A stretch of 48,414 bases of DNA, taken from contig NZ_JARCHV010000004.1 in assembly GCF_028890485.2 (NCBI RefSeq), positions 1 through 48,414 of the forward strand. Reading direction: 5' to 3'. Origin of the DNA: Planococcus sp. SK3692. Lineage in GTDB: Bacteria; Bacillota; Bacilli; Bacillales_A; Planococcaceae. Of this stretch, positions 1 to 6,873 are shown piece by piece (within the stretch, counting starts at the first letter, position 1; every line of letters begins with the position of its first letter). Both the position numbers and the translations under genes were made by a program. Below the pieces are notes generated by a model. It saw only the letters and a list, made by a program, of their open reading frames with translations, did no database searches and had not been told where the DNA came from.

Positions 1-126
1 ATCGGATGAAACGACCTGAAGGCGACTTTATCGTCAAAAAAACGCAGCATCCAATCGAAAAAGCAAATCGTCTCATGAGATATACAAGAGTATTAAACGA
101 ACAAGGTGTTGATGTGGTCACTCCGG
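1..126. repeat. Terminal direct repeat, left copy (circular overlap)
   Basis: These 126 bases recur exactly as the last 126 bases of the window (48289-48414). A reading frame runs continuously through the join, so this is the overlap of a circular molecule of about 48,288 bp and not a biological terminal repeat. The length is typical of an assembler k-mer overlap, which is inference. Confidence 0.93.
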
Positions 127-848
127 CAAAAATTCAATTAGAAAATCCAAGGACGATGGATGAAGAAACCTACGTCGTTTATCCTTTTGTTCAAGGAATT
201 CCTTATACCGGGCAGGATAGAGAAATCGTAGAAGCAGGAAGATTACTTGGACGAATCCACGCATTATCCCCAGCTGATAATGAATATGCATTGGATATAT
301 ACAATGTATTCGATTTCACGGAAGTGGAAGTGAAAGAGAGCTTCCAGCACATTGAACAGAATGCAGCTTCTCACGGCATTACAATGAATCCGAAATTAGA
401 AGACCGGCTTCTGCAAGCGGTTCGTCAACAAGAGGAGCTGAAGCAAGCCGGTTTGTTGTTTGTCGCAACACCGCACGATTTCAAAGCGAATAATCTTGTT
501 TATACGCCTCAGCCTTATTTGATTGATCCGGATAATGCTGGATGGGTTCCCCGAATATTTGATTTGGCACTCGTCCTATTGCTGTTCCATAATGAACTTG
601 CCTCTGCACCCGACCGAACGTTTACAAAAAAGCAATGGCACCTGTTTCTAACTGGATATGGGGAATCCGTAAACTTATCGCATGAGGAGAAAGCGAATTG
701 GCCGAAAGCACTGGACCATGTTTTTCTCGATGAAGTGATGTGGCTGATGGCAGATGTAGAAGAAGATTGGCGTAATCCAGCGCAGCGGGCTTTATTTAAT
801 AGCCTTATTCAATTGTTCTTGGACTTTGAAGAATACAGTTTAATTTAA
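1..848 (+). CDS. APH/choline-kinase-like phosphotransferase (C-terminal part; starts at 48207 across the circle join)
   Basis: Across the circular join the full protein is 309 aa, of which about 280 lie here. It carries the kinase signature HDFKANN, a Brenner-type motif with catalytic Asp and the Asn five residues on, followed by LIDPDNAG with the metal-binding Asp. This is the aminoglycoside phosphotransferase / choline kinase / CotS-like fold. Such proteins phosphorylate small molecules, but the substrate cannot be read from sequence and resistance is not implied. The His sits one residue before the Asp, not two as in classical HGD motifs. It lies between the res site and the first palindromic module site, so it may be the first cargo gene of that array. 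Confidence 0.75.
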   Translation, partial: RMKRPEGDFIVKKTQHPIEKANRLMRYTRVLNEQGVDVVTPAKIQLENPRTMDEETYVVYPFVQGIPYTGQDREIVEAGRLLGRIHALSPADNEYALDIYNVFDFTEVEVKESFQHIEQNAASHGITMNPKLEDRLLQAVRQQEELKQAGLLFVATPHDFKANNLVYTPQPYLIDPDNAGWVPRIFDLALVLLLFHNELASAPDRTFTKKQWHLFLTGYGESVNLSHEEKANWPKALDHVFLDEVMWLMADVEEDWRNPAQRALFNSLIQLFLDFEEYSLI

Positions 849-885
849 ATAATGTGCAGTAACTAGAATCAATGGAAAGGGGGAT

Positions 886-921
886 CTGAATGTAACTTAA
901 GTGCAGTTAAGTTACATTCAG
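886..921. repeat. Palindromic two-armed site, copy 1 (dif-like 11-6-11 layout)
   Basis: A perfect 15-bp inverted repeat around the 6-bp centre GTGCAG. The inner core is ATGTAACTTAA, six bases, TTAAGTTACAT (890-917). The right arm matches the E. coli XerD box TTATGTTAAAT at 9 of 11 positions. Four such sites alternate with genes to 2387. There is no T-run, so a simple terminator is unlikely. Recombination site is inference; a repressor operator is the alternative. Confidence 0.7.
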
Positions 922-956
922 AAAGTCATTGAGGACAAGTGAGAGGGGGAATTTAC

Positions 957-1217
957 GTGAAAAATAACTTTTTAAATTCATTTAAACTATTTGTAGTTTT
1001 CTTTTGTTTAGGTATTTTAGCTTTAATACTAGGTGTAAACGGGGAAGCAGTGGCCATATTTATTTCAAGACCTTCGGGTGCTGCATCATGGACAACATCT
1101 GAAAGTATGATGAATGGATTTATATATATACCCACAGCTATTGGTGTTTTTTTCTTTGTACTAGCTATTATTGTTTTCACAATTTCTTTTATAAAACTAC
1201 AGAAAGTGAATGGATAG
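957..1217 (+). CDS. Small two-helix membrane protein (module 1)
   Basis: 86 aa from the GTG at 957, chosen because AGAGGGGGA lies 6 nt upstream; an earlier in-frame GTG at 939 has no site. It has two hydrophobic segments, about residues 9-29 and 56-80, joined by a polar loop containing SRPSGAASWTTSES, and a basic C-terminus. No family is recognised. It is the only gene between palindromic sites 1 and 2, the gene-site-gene-site pattern of a cassette array. Function unknown. Confidence 0.65.
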   Translation: MKNNFLNSFKLFVVFFCLGILALILGVNGEAVAIFISRPSGAASWTTSESMMNGFIYIPTAIGVFFFVLAIIVFTISFIKLQKVNG

Positions 1218-1298
1218 CACTTGTTAAAACCTCAATCTAATCTATTTTTAAGAAGCTGCAGGAACAGATCTTGTTTCGATTACTAAAGAGCAAGAAAG

Positions 1299-1332
1299 TG
1301 AATGTAACTTAATGTGAATTAAGTTACATTCA
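1299..1332. repeat. Palindromic two-armed site, copy 2
   Basis: The 14-bp arm TGAATGTAACTTAA, the centre TGTGAA and the exact reverse complement of the arm. Arms are identical to copy 1 while the 6-bp centre differs, as expected of Xer-type sites whose strand-exchange region is free to vary. It separates the genes at 957 and 1381. Confidence 0.7.
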
Positions 1333-1380
1333 GTTCCCAGCAAAGACTCATAAATAAGAGAATGAAGAGAGGTGAAAATC

Positions 1381-1584
1381 TTGAAAAAATCGAGCAGCAT
1401 CTTTCACAATGGACTAGGTTTCGTAGGATTTATTCTAATATTTATTGTGTTCTCTGAACTATTTTTGAATCGTGATGACCAATTGTTTTCAGGAATTCTT
1501 TTTGTAGCTTTATTTTTCGTAGTCTTGAACATCCAATTTTTAAAAAAACAGCTGACCACTATGAAAAGAGATGCCGAAAACTAA
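1381..1584 (+). CDS. Small two-helix membrane protein (module 2)
   Basis: 67 aa from the TTG at 1381, chosen for the GAGAGGTG site 6 nt upstream; the GTG at 1372 is part of that site. Two hydrophobic helices (about residues 11-28 and 37-52) are followed by a short basic tail ending KKQLTTMKRDAEN. No family is recognised. It is the only gene between palindromic sites 2 and 3. Function unknown. Confidence 0.6.
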   Translation: MKKSSSIFHNGLGFVGFILIFIVFSELFLNRDDQLFSGILFVALFFVVLNIQFLKKQLTTMKRDAEN

Positions 1585-1594
1585 AAGATCAATC

Positions 1595-1628
1595 TGAATG
1601 TAACTTAATAGCAATTAAGTTACATTCA
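1595..1628. repeat. Palindromic two-armed site, copy 3
   Basis: Same 14-bp arms as copies 1 and 2 with the centre TAGCAA. It lies 17 bp before the 3' end of the convergent VanZ-like gene, so it separates convergent transcription units. Confidence 0.7.
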
Positions 1629-1644
1629 AATACTTGTATAATTG

Positions 1645-2250
1645 CTATTTTAAAATTTTTAAGATAGGCAAAGAGATAACGTATCCCACTAAAAAACCAA
1701 TGTTATACAGGAAAATATCCGAGACATCAAAAAGACCGAAATTAAATTGGAACTGCAGGTACTCAATTAAAAGAATAAATAGTTCAAAAATGAGAAGCCT
1801 GGACCAAAACCCTTTAAGAATGTTCCCGTATGCTAGCAGGAAATAGAAAGGGACGAAAATCAATATATTGATGACCATTACATAAAAAGAAGCCTCATCG
1901 CCCGATATATCCGAAATAAAACCAAACGGATTTAATCCGATCTCTCCAGTAGCATACCGATGCTGTGGATCGAGGCGCAATAATCCTAAAATTAAAACCA
2001 ATAAATAAAGACCTAGAAGAACATATCTTTCTTTCTTGCTGTCGATTCTAAGTAAAATCAGCAGCAATATGTAGGTAGTAATGACAATGATCAAAACGGC
2101 TAAAATGTTCTTTTCGATATTTTCCATATTGCCGAAAAAACGAGGCAATAAGTTCATAAAAAAGCTTACATACAACCAGCTTCCGATTAACAAACTCACC
2201 AAAAATAATAGGATTTTTACTAACTTCTTAGATTTTAATGTCTTGAACAC
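1645..2250 (-). CDS. VanZ-like membrane protein (module 3)
   Basis: 201 aa from the GTG at 2250, preferred because GAGAGGG precedes it by 5 nt; a GTG at 2277 would add 9 residues but its site is too close. It has about five transmembrane helices, and its C-terminal half shows the VanZ-family pattern: NPFGFI, then NILIFVPFYFLL, then a Glu-containing helix (IEYLQ), then FDVSDIFLYNIGFLVGY. VanZ relatives are associated with teicoplanin tolerance in Tn1546, but most chromosomal members have no known role. It lies alone between palindromic sites 3 and 4, transcribed against the flanking genes. Confidence 0.75.
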   Translation of the reverse strand: MFKTLKSKKLVKILLFLVSLLIGSWLYVSFFMNLLPRFFGNMENIEKNILAVLIIVITTYILLLILLRIDSKKERYVLLGLYLLVLILGLLRLDPQHRYATGEIGLNPFGFISDISGDEASFYVMVINILIFVPFYFLLAYGNILKGFWSRLLIFELFILLIEYLQFQFNFGLFDVSDIFLYNIGFLVGYVISLPILKILK

Positions 2251-2354
2251 GATTTCCCTCTCTCTTAGTGTTTTCACACCTCTTTTTATCTATTAGCGAT
2301 CTTAGATGATTATACCAATATTTTTCCAGTCAAGTTCCATTTTTTATTAGATGC

Positions 2355-2387
2355 GAATGTAACATAAGTCTAATTAAGTTACATTCA
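2355..2387. repeat. Palindromic two-armed site, copy 4 (one arm change)
   Basis: Left arm GAATGTAACATAA with one T-to-A change, centre GTCTAA, right arm identical to the others. It closes the VanZ-like module and precedes the DUF4304-like gene. I saw no fifth copy elsewhere in the window by eye. Confidence 0.65.
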
Positions 2388-2574
2388 GATCTCCTATCCC
2401 AGTGAATTAATCAGAAAGCGAAGAGAAATTGAACTTGTTAGAAAAAATGATACATTCAAAAGACTATTCTATACGGTTTCAATATTACAGTGGTGAAATA
2501 CATATAATTACATAACAAGAATTAATCTAGGCTTTTCTCTATGTTTAGCCACAATTTCACTTCGGAGGTTTACA

Positions 2575-3204
2575 ATGATCGGTTCCCCAGAAATAAACAA
2601 AATAATAAGAAAAACATTGTCTCCTGTATTAAAAGAAAGTGGATTTACAAAAGTGAATACTAGGCATAACTGGGCTTGGATTGGTAATTCTATATGGGTG
2701 TTGGATATCACAGCGGTCGGGAAATATTTTTCAGATGTAACCGGCTGGCCACCGATGTCTATCCATGTCGAATTAGGAATCTATTATGATTTCATTCCTA
2801 CCATAGATGAATATCTGAAGATAGATGGACAAGGGAAATTCTTGCCCAAAGCACATCAATGCCATTTGCAATGTGAATTGCTTTCTAATCTTGATCAATC
2901 AGAGTATTTGTCTAGTTTAGATAATCCTGTAGAACAAACCCGGAAAGATCTTTGGTGGATAGAGCCGGATGGTTCGAACGTGGAAAAGGTTGTTGAAAAT
3001 ATCAAACAGTCTTTTTTAAATGAGGGATATAACTGGCTAAAAGAAAATACAGAAATAGAGAGTGCATTTATAGAAATTGAAAAAGAGCGCGATGGTTGGA
3101 ATAAATTTTACAAAGCCAAGTACTTTGCAAAACACTTAAACGAACAGTCAAAGTTTAAACTGTATACTCATCTTTTCGAGCAAGAGCAAGAAAGAATAAA
3201 ATAG
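2575..3204 (+). CDS. DUF4304-like protein
   Basis: 209 aa, ATG with GGAGGT five bases upstream. The N-terminus INKIIRKTLSPVLKESGFTK followed by an aromatic-rich strand (NWAWIGNSIWVLDI) resembles the DUF4304 family, whose function is unknown. The C-terminal half is charged and helical. No signal peptide or membrane helix. It occupies the interval between palindromic site 4 and dif-like site A, so it fits as a single-gene module, and an intrinsic terminator follows it at 3334. Confidence 0.6.
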   Translation: MIGSPEINKIIRKTLSPVLKESGFTKVNTRHNWAWIGNSIWVLDITAVGKYFSDVTGWPPMSIHVELGIYYDFIPTIDEYLKIDGQGKFLPKAHQCHLQCELLSNLDQSEYLSSLDNPVEQTRKDLWWIEPDGSNVEKVVENIKQSFLNEGYNWLKENTEIESAFIEIEKERDGWNKFYKAKYFAKHLNEQSKFKLYTHLFEQEQERIK

Positions 3205-3308
3205 CATGTTGCGATGATAGTTGATGATGAGTAGAAGTTATAAACAGAAAAGTTTCATTCATATCATTAACGCTAAAGTCTATGTAAAAGAGATTCTAAT
3301 GAAAATTT

Positions 3309-3336
3309 AGTTTACATATCATCAGTTATCGGTAGG
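3309..3336 (-). other. dif-like Xer site A
   Basis: Read on the minus strand: arm CCTACCGATAA, centre CTGATG, arm ATATGTAAACT. The second arm matches the XerD half of B. subtilis dif (TTATGTAAACT) at 10 of 11; the first matches the XerC half (ACTTCCTAGAA) at 7 of 11. The 11-6-11 spacing is exactly that of dif. It is followed at once by a terminator hairpin and marks one end of the sigma/anti-sigma module. Function is inferred. Confidence 0.7.
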
Positions 3337-3369
3337 GAAGAAGCTAAATAAGCTTTTCCCCTCTTTTTT
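3334..3369 (+). terminator. Intrinsic terminator after the DUF4304-like gene
   Basis: GGGAAGAAGCT pairs with AGCTTTTCCC with one bulged G, followed by CTC and seven T. It overlaps the end of dif-like site A. Confidence 0.75.
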
Positions 3370-3432
3370 TGGGGGGGAAATATATTTTCAGGAAAGGATT
3401 GAAAAGGTCAAAAACATTTGAATACAATCATA

Positions 3433-3460
3433 CAAAAAAACGCTACCTAAAGGCAGCGTC
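3433..3460 (-). terminator. Terminator of the sigma/anti-sigma operon
   Basis: On the minus strand GACGCTGCCT and AGGTAGCGT form a stem with one mismatch and are followed by a run of seven T. It begins at the anti-sigma stop codon. Confidence 0.75.
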
Positions 3461-4262
3461 AATAAATTTCTTCATTCATTTCTGTAAGCAAGTCATCTTT
3501 ATCCAGAAATTGTAGCTTCTCAATTTTTCCTTCTTTAGAAGTAATGGCTTCACCTTCGAAAGAATACGGATGGACTTCTCCGTTTGCTTTTTTGTAGTCC
3601 ACTTGGAAAGTAAATTGATACATTTTCGGATTGTTTTCGTTCTGGGTGATCTTAATCTCCGACGCTGTCAGGTCATATTTGCCATCAAAACCACTGTACA
3701 TAAAAGCAGGTGTGCCATTTAAAAAATTGTCATAGCCATTTTCTGTGAAATAAGCAGCATAGGTCTCGGCCATGTAGTTCATGTAATTTTGCCATACCGG
3801 AGTTTGCTGTAAGGCATCAAACTCTTCTTGAGTTGTCGCATTGTTTTGGGCTTCCATAGCAGCTTCCCATACTTCTTTATACATCTCATCTGGTCCGTTG
3901 AATTCTTCTTCAATGACAGCTTGAATGGTTTCTTTGCTTTTTTCTGCATCTACCTCTTCGCTTCCTACCAAAACAGGTTCTTCATCTGTATTATTTCCTT
4001 TTCCTGTCGACAAACCACTCTCTTCTTGAAGGATATTTTGTGAAAGGAACAGAACCCCGGCTACTAAAAGGATCGAGCACAGCACTAAACTAGAGGTGAA
4101 TTTAAAGCCATTGAAAAACCGATTTTTGGATTCCTGTTTATCCAAGTTCGATAAAATCTGGGAGTGCAGCTTTGCTTTGTGTTGCTGGTTCCAAATGATA
4201 TCCTGATCCAATTGTTTCAACTGATTATCTAATGAGGTATGGATACCATCAGTTTTTTTCAT
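3459..4262 (-). CDS. Membrane-anchored anti-sigma factor (partner of the ECF sigma at 4249)
   Basis: 267 aa. A cytoplasmic N-terminus of about 55 residues, rich in Gln and Lys, precedes one transmembrane helix (about residues 57-76) and an acidic extracytoplasmic domain. That is the usual anti-sigma layout: the inner part holds the sigma factor and the outer part senses envelope stress. The start overlaps the sigma gene by 14 bp, indicating translational coupling. The outer domain resembles no family I can name, so the signal is unknown. A typical zinc HxxxCxxC anti-sigma motif is absent. Confidence 0.75.
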   Translation of the reverse strand: MKKTDGIHTSLDNQLKQLDQDIIWNQQHKAKLHSQILSNLDKQESKNRFFNGFKFTSSLVLCSILLVAGVLFLSQNILQEESGLSTGKGNNTDEEPVLVGSEEVDAEKSKETIQAVIEEEFNGPDEMYKEVWEAAMEAQNNATTQEEFDALQQTPVWQNYMNYMAETYAAYFTENGYDNFLNGTPAFMYSGFDGKYDLTASEIKITQNENNPKMYQFTFQVDYKKANGEVHPYSFEGEAITSKEGKIEKLQFLDKDDLLTEMNEEIY

Positions 4263-4773
4263 GGATAATTCCCTCCTTATTTAACTGTTTTTCCAATGCG
4301 GAAAGGGCTCGGGAAAGGGTGTTTTTCACTTTGCTTTCGGTCCAATTTAAAATTTCTCCGGTTTCTTGTATACTAAACTCCCTTATTTTCCTCAAAATAA
4401 TAACTTCGCGATACGGGCCTTTTAGCTGACTCAATGCGTGATAAAGCTCTGTAGAGTTCTCTCTGATCTCCACTATTCCCTCAGGAAAAGTGCTTGTGCT
4501 TTTTCCAAGTAATACCAGTTCCTTTAATAGCTCCAAGGGCTTTTGCTTTCGAATAAAATCAATGGTGAGATTGTGGGCAATGCGAAACAGCCAGGTTTTC
4601 GGATTTGCCTTTCGTTCAAAGCTCTCATAATGCTGGAATGCTTTAATAAACGTCTCTTGTGTTAAATCCTCCGCTTGTTGATGGTCGCGGACCATGAGCA
4701 ATATATACCTGAATATCGAATCACCATGCTGCTGATACCACTCAGTGATTTCGCTTTTTCTCTCGCTAGTCAA
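4249..4773 (-). CDS. ECF-type RNA polymerase sigma factor
   Basis: 174 aa from a TTG preceded by AGGGGGCGAG. Region 2 shows DSIFRYILLMVRDHQQAEDLTQETFIKAF and NPKTWLFRIAHN; region 4 shows GPYREVIILRKIREFSIQETGEIL followed by the recognition helix with NWTESKVKNTLSRA. Length and domains are normal for SigV/SigW-like extracytoplasmic-function factors. It directs polymerase to stress promoters and is held by the membrane protein encoded downstream. On a plasmid it would add a new regulon to the host or control plasmid genes; the pair sits alone between dif-like sites A and B. Confidence 0.9.
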   Translation of the reverse strand: MTSERKSEITEWYQQHGDSIFRYILLMVRDHQQAEDLTQETFIKAFQHYESFERKANPKTWLFRIAHNLTIDFIRKQKPLELLKELVLLGKSTSTFPEGIVEIRENSTELYHALSQLKGPYREVIILRKIREFSIQETGEILNWTESKVKNTLSRALSALEKQLNKEGIIHEKN

Positions 4774-4892
4774 GGAATCTCGCCCCCTAATTTATGGTTT
4801 CTACTTGTTAGACGTAATTAAAAAACAAAAGTCTTGTTTTTTGGAATATTTTTCATTTGCCTCGCGTATAAGAAAAGTATACAAGAAGAATA

Positions 4893-4920
4893 GGTTTACA
4901 TATGACCCCTTATCGGAAGT
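4893..4920 (-). other. dif-like Xer site B
   Basis: Minus strand: arm ACTTCCGATAA (9 of 11 to the B. subtilis XerC half), centre GGGGTC, arm ATATGTAAACC (9 of 11 to the XerD half). Same orientation as sites A and C, so A-B and B-C are direct repeats able in principle to excise the intervening module as a circle. Confidence 0.72.
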
Positions 4921-4929
4921 CCATAATAG

Positions 4930-4972
4930 CGAAAAAGAGAAGGTACTGGTCCCGAGTATCTTCTCTTTTTCG
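4930..4972. terminator. Long hairpin beside dif-like site B
   Basis: CGAAAAAGAGAAG pairs perfectly with CTTCTCTTTTTCG, with GTAC/GTAT extending toward the loop. T-rich on both strands, so it could terminate in either direction. It stands 10 bp from site B, as hairpins also stand beside sites A and C. Confidence 0.6.
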
Positions 4973-5217
4973 TTTGTGTAAGTGTAATTTCACGAACGCT
5001 TCTATGATTATCGATAAGAAAGATTTACTTCGTTAAATATTAAAAGTTAACAATGATCACTTAATCATGGTGCTTTAATTTTCTTGAAATCTCTAGAAAT
5101 CGGAAAATGTGATTAGGAAGAACTTTATTTGGGAAAACCCATTTATTTACTTTAATGTATACTATAATTAAATTGATAGAAGTATATTTAAACTAATTCC
5201 ATTCGAAGGAGTAGCCT

Positions 5218-6108
5218 GTGAAAAAAATTAAAATTGTATTTCTTAGTTTAACAATATTTGTTTTCTTTTCTTTCCTTCTAGTTTTGGGTGGGAGCTTTTT
5301 TCTGTACAAAGTCATAGCAGAAGAACAACCAGATATAAACCTTACATACATCGAAGCAATGGCAGCGATAGTAACTCGAAGTCCTGAAGGAAAACTAAAA
5401 AACCAGATCAAAGATTCTTACTTACAAGAAGATTATAAACACGTTTCAATTTATCATGAAAAGGATTTCTCTGAACTTCTGCCAATAACAAAAGAAACAT
5501 TAGAATTAGCTTTCGTTAAAACCGAGGCATTGTTCGGCAAAACAAATCAAGAACCGATTGATTTTCTCGTATTCCAAGATAGTGAAGAGATGTCGAAATT
5601 ATCAGGGGTGGAAGGTGGTGCTGGATTTTATACAGAAGAGAATAAGATATTAGCCATTCATTATCTTGATAAGGACCTTATACTAAAAAGAGAGAAATAT
5701 CCTTTATACATGTTTCAGGGAGTCATTCTTCACGAATATACCCATTATGCTTTCGCTCAAAAGGCTAAAGATTTAAACATTTACCCTCTTTGGTTCCAGG
5801 AAGGTGTTGCTGAATATATTGAAGCCGAAGACCAAGGAGCACCCATACCTGAAACTGAAAGTATTCCTTTTGCTCAGCTGACAACCCATAAACAGTGGTC
5901 AGAAGCCAGGTACATAGAGTCAACCAATAATTATGCACAAGGTTATTATGCAATCGACTTCCTAATAGAAGAATACGGAGGAGGGGTTATCAGCGAAATA
6001 ATGGATAGGGCAAATAAGACAAAAAAATTCGGGGAAAGTTTTGAAGAAATAACTGGTCTGACAATTAGCGATTTGGATAAAGTGTACTTAAAATTTTATA
6101 GAGAATGA
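5218..6108 (+). CDS. Membrane-anchored zinc metallopeptidase (peptidase MA-like, HEYTH)
   Basis: 296 aa, GTG start with AAGGAG six bases upstream. One N-terminal transmembrane anchor (about residues 7-31) puts the catalytic domain outside the cell. The zinc site is VILHEYTHYAF with the third ligand in WFQEGVAEYIE, the gluzincin arrangement of the Peptidase_MA_2 type families. Substrate unknown; envelope-protein processing is a reasonable guess. It is the only gene between dif-like sites B and C, so it forms a one-gene module next to the envelope-stress sigma module. Confidence 0.8.
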   Translation: MKKIKIVFLSLTIFVFFSFLLVLGGSFFLYKVIAEEQPDINLTYIEAMAAIVTRSPEGKLKNQIKDSYLQEDYKHVSIYHEKDFSELLPITKETLELAFVKTEALFGKTNQEPIDFLVFQDSEEMSKLSGVEGGAGFYTEENKILAIHYLDKDLILKREKYPLYMFQGVILHEYTHYAFAQKAKDLNIYPLWFQEGVAEYIEAEDQGAPIPETESIPFAQLTTHKQWSEARYIESTNNYAQGYYAIDFLIEEYGGGVISEIMDRANKTKKFGESFEEITGLTISDLDKVYLKFYRE

Positions 6109-6151
6109 AGTGAATTAAATATTCTAAGGAATTTCTAATTTGTTTGGTTTA

Positions 6152-6180
6152 CGTTTACATAATGCTGGATTATCGGTAGC
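6152..6180 (-). other. dif-like Xer site C (7-bp centre)
   Basis: Minus strand: arm GCTACCGATAA, centre TCCAGCA (7 bp), arm TTATGTAAACG, the last matching the B. subtilis XerD half at 10 of 11. The centre is one base longer than in A and B; plasmid Xer sites such as cer and psi show that centre length can vary. It closes the peptidase module. Confidence 0.68.
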
Positions 6181-6190
6181 TATAAAAAAA

Positions 6191-6231
6191 AAGGGAGAGA
6201 AGAAGCCGATAAGGCACATCTTCTCTCCCTT
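6191..6231 (-). terminator. Strong terminator of the tRNA-Cys / split-sigma operon
   Basis: A 13-bp perfect stem AAGGGAGAGAAGA / TCTTCTCTCCCTT followed on the minus strand by about nine T. It lies 44 bp past the tRNA-Cys 3' end and is the obvious end of the minus-strand transcript from 8625. Confidence 0.8.
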
Positions 6232-6274
6232 TCTTATTATTTGCTAATAAGTACACTAATATTCCATTTAATAA

Positions 6275-6346
6275 AGGTGATACCCGGATTCGAACCGGGG
6301 GATAGAGGTTTTGCAGACCTTTGCCTTACCACTTGGCTACATCACC
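6275..6346 (-). tRNA. trnC: tRNA-Cys (anticodon GCA)
   Basis: 72 nt with a full cloverleaf: acceptor stem GGTGATG/TATCACC with one G-U pair, D-arm GCCAAGTGGTAAGGC, anticodon loop TCTGCAA, T-arm CCCGGTTCGAATCCGGG. The discriminator is U, the identity base recognised by CysRS. No CCA is encoded. It lies on the same strand as, and 32 bp beyond, a gene for a Cys-containing small protein, and ahead of a strong terminator. Confidence 0.95.
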
Positions 6347-6378
6347 ACTTTTCCAAGGTTCAAATTAAAAGGCTATCC

Positions 6379-6552
6379 TTATGCTCTGCAATATTCTTTT
6401 ATCTTCTCAGACATCTTTACTGAATCTGTCACTAGCTCATAAATCATATCTTTTTCTTTTGCTGTATAACTGTCATCATCAAGGCATTTTGTAAAAAAAG
6501 CCTGACTTTCTCTTGCATGACAGTAACACTTGAACAATTTATCATAAATCAT
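6379..6552 (-). CDS. 57-aa protein with four cysteines
   Basis: Starts at an ATG with AAAGGAGG eight or so bases upstream, so translation is well supported despite the short length. The sequence begins MIYDKLFKCYCHARESQAFF and ends EKIKEYCRA; Cys occur near residues 9, 11, 23 and 55. It looks soluble, helical and charged, with no signal peptide. No family recognised. It sits between the glutaredoxin-like gene (20 bp away) and tRNA-Cys in one operon, so a thiol-related or toxin-partner role is possible, which is inference. Confidence 0.7.
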   Translation of the reverse strand: MIYDKLFKCYCHARESQAFFTKCLDDDSYTAKEKDMIYELVTDSVKMSEKIKEYCRA

Positions 6553-6572
6553 CCAATTACCTCCTTTTTTGT

Positions 6573-6812
6573 TTACATTAATAGCTCAGTGAGTTTTAAT
6601 TTGTCGAATCCAGTAATCTTAGTTGATTTATTACTTCCCTGTATTACAGTAAATGGCACTCCTAAACCCTTATGATCTTTCAGTTCGTTAAGATATTCCT
6701 GATTATCAATATCGCGCTGTTCGTAGGAAATATCGTTTTCTTCAAGCCAGTTGGTTAGATTATGACAGTGCATGCACGTTTTCTTTACATAAACAATAAT
6801 GTTATTCTTCAT
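6573..6812 (-). CDS. Glutaredoxin/thioredoxin-fold protein (CMHC active site)
   Basis: 79 aa with AAGGAGG upstream. It begins with the beta strand NIIVYVKKT, then the redox motif CMHC at residues 13-16, a GVPFTVI segment holding the cis-proline of the fold, and ITGFDKLKLTELL at the end. This is the NrdH/glutaredoxin pattern: reversible dithiol exchange in the cytoplasm. Next to a Cys-rich product gene at 9048 and a tRNA-Cys, it may keep that product reduced or help form its disulfides; this is inference from context. Confidence 0.85.
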   Translation of the reverse strand: MKNNIIVYVKKTCMHCHNLTNWLEENDISYEQRDIDNQEYLNELKDHKGLGVPFTVIQGSNKSTKITGFDKLKLTELLM

Positions 6813-6873
6813 GATTTGATTCCTCCTTATAAGTCTATTGTATAAAAAGTATTTAGGGGGATATTCTACAACC

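Larger units (their letters stand above)
4774..5217. other. Intergenic region with dif-like site B and a hairpin, no gene seen
   Basis: About 440 bp. The sigma gene's leader occupies the left end. A CGTCTAAC motif (minus strand, 4807-4814) resembles an ECF -10 element, but no convincing -35 lies at the right distance. Dif-like site B and a long hairpin follow at 4893-4972. The remaining AT-rich sequence presumably carries the promoter for the peptidase at 5218; I could not fix it. Confidence 0.5.

Noticed and set aside
1..848. Aminoglycoside resistance gene
   Set aside because: The kinase fold is clear, but the His-Asp spacing and overall sequence do not identify a drug substrate.
4807..4870. 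Autoregulatory ECF promoter for the sigma gene
   Set aside because: CGTCTAAC looks like a -10 but no TGAAAC-type -35 lies at 15-17 bp.
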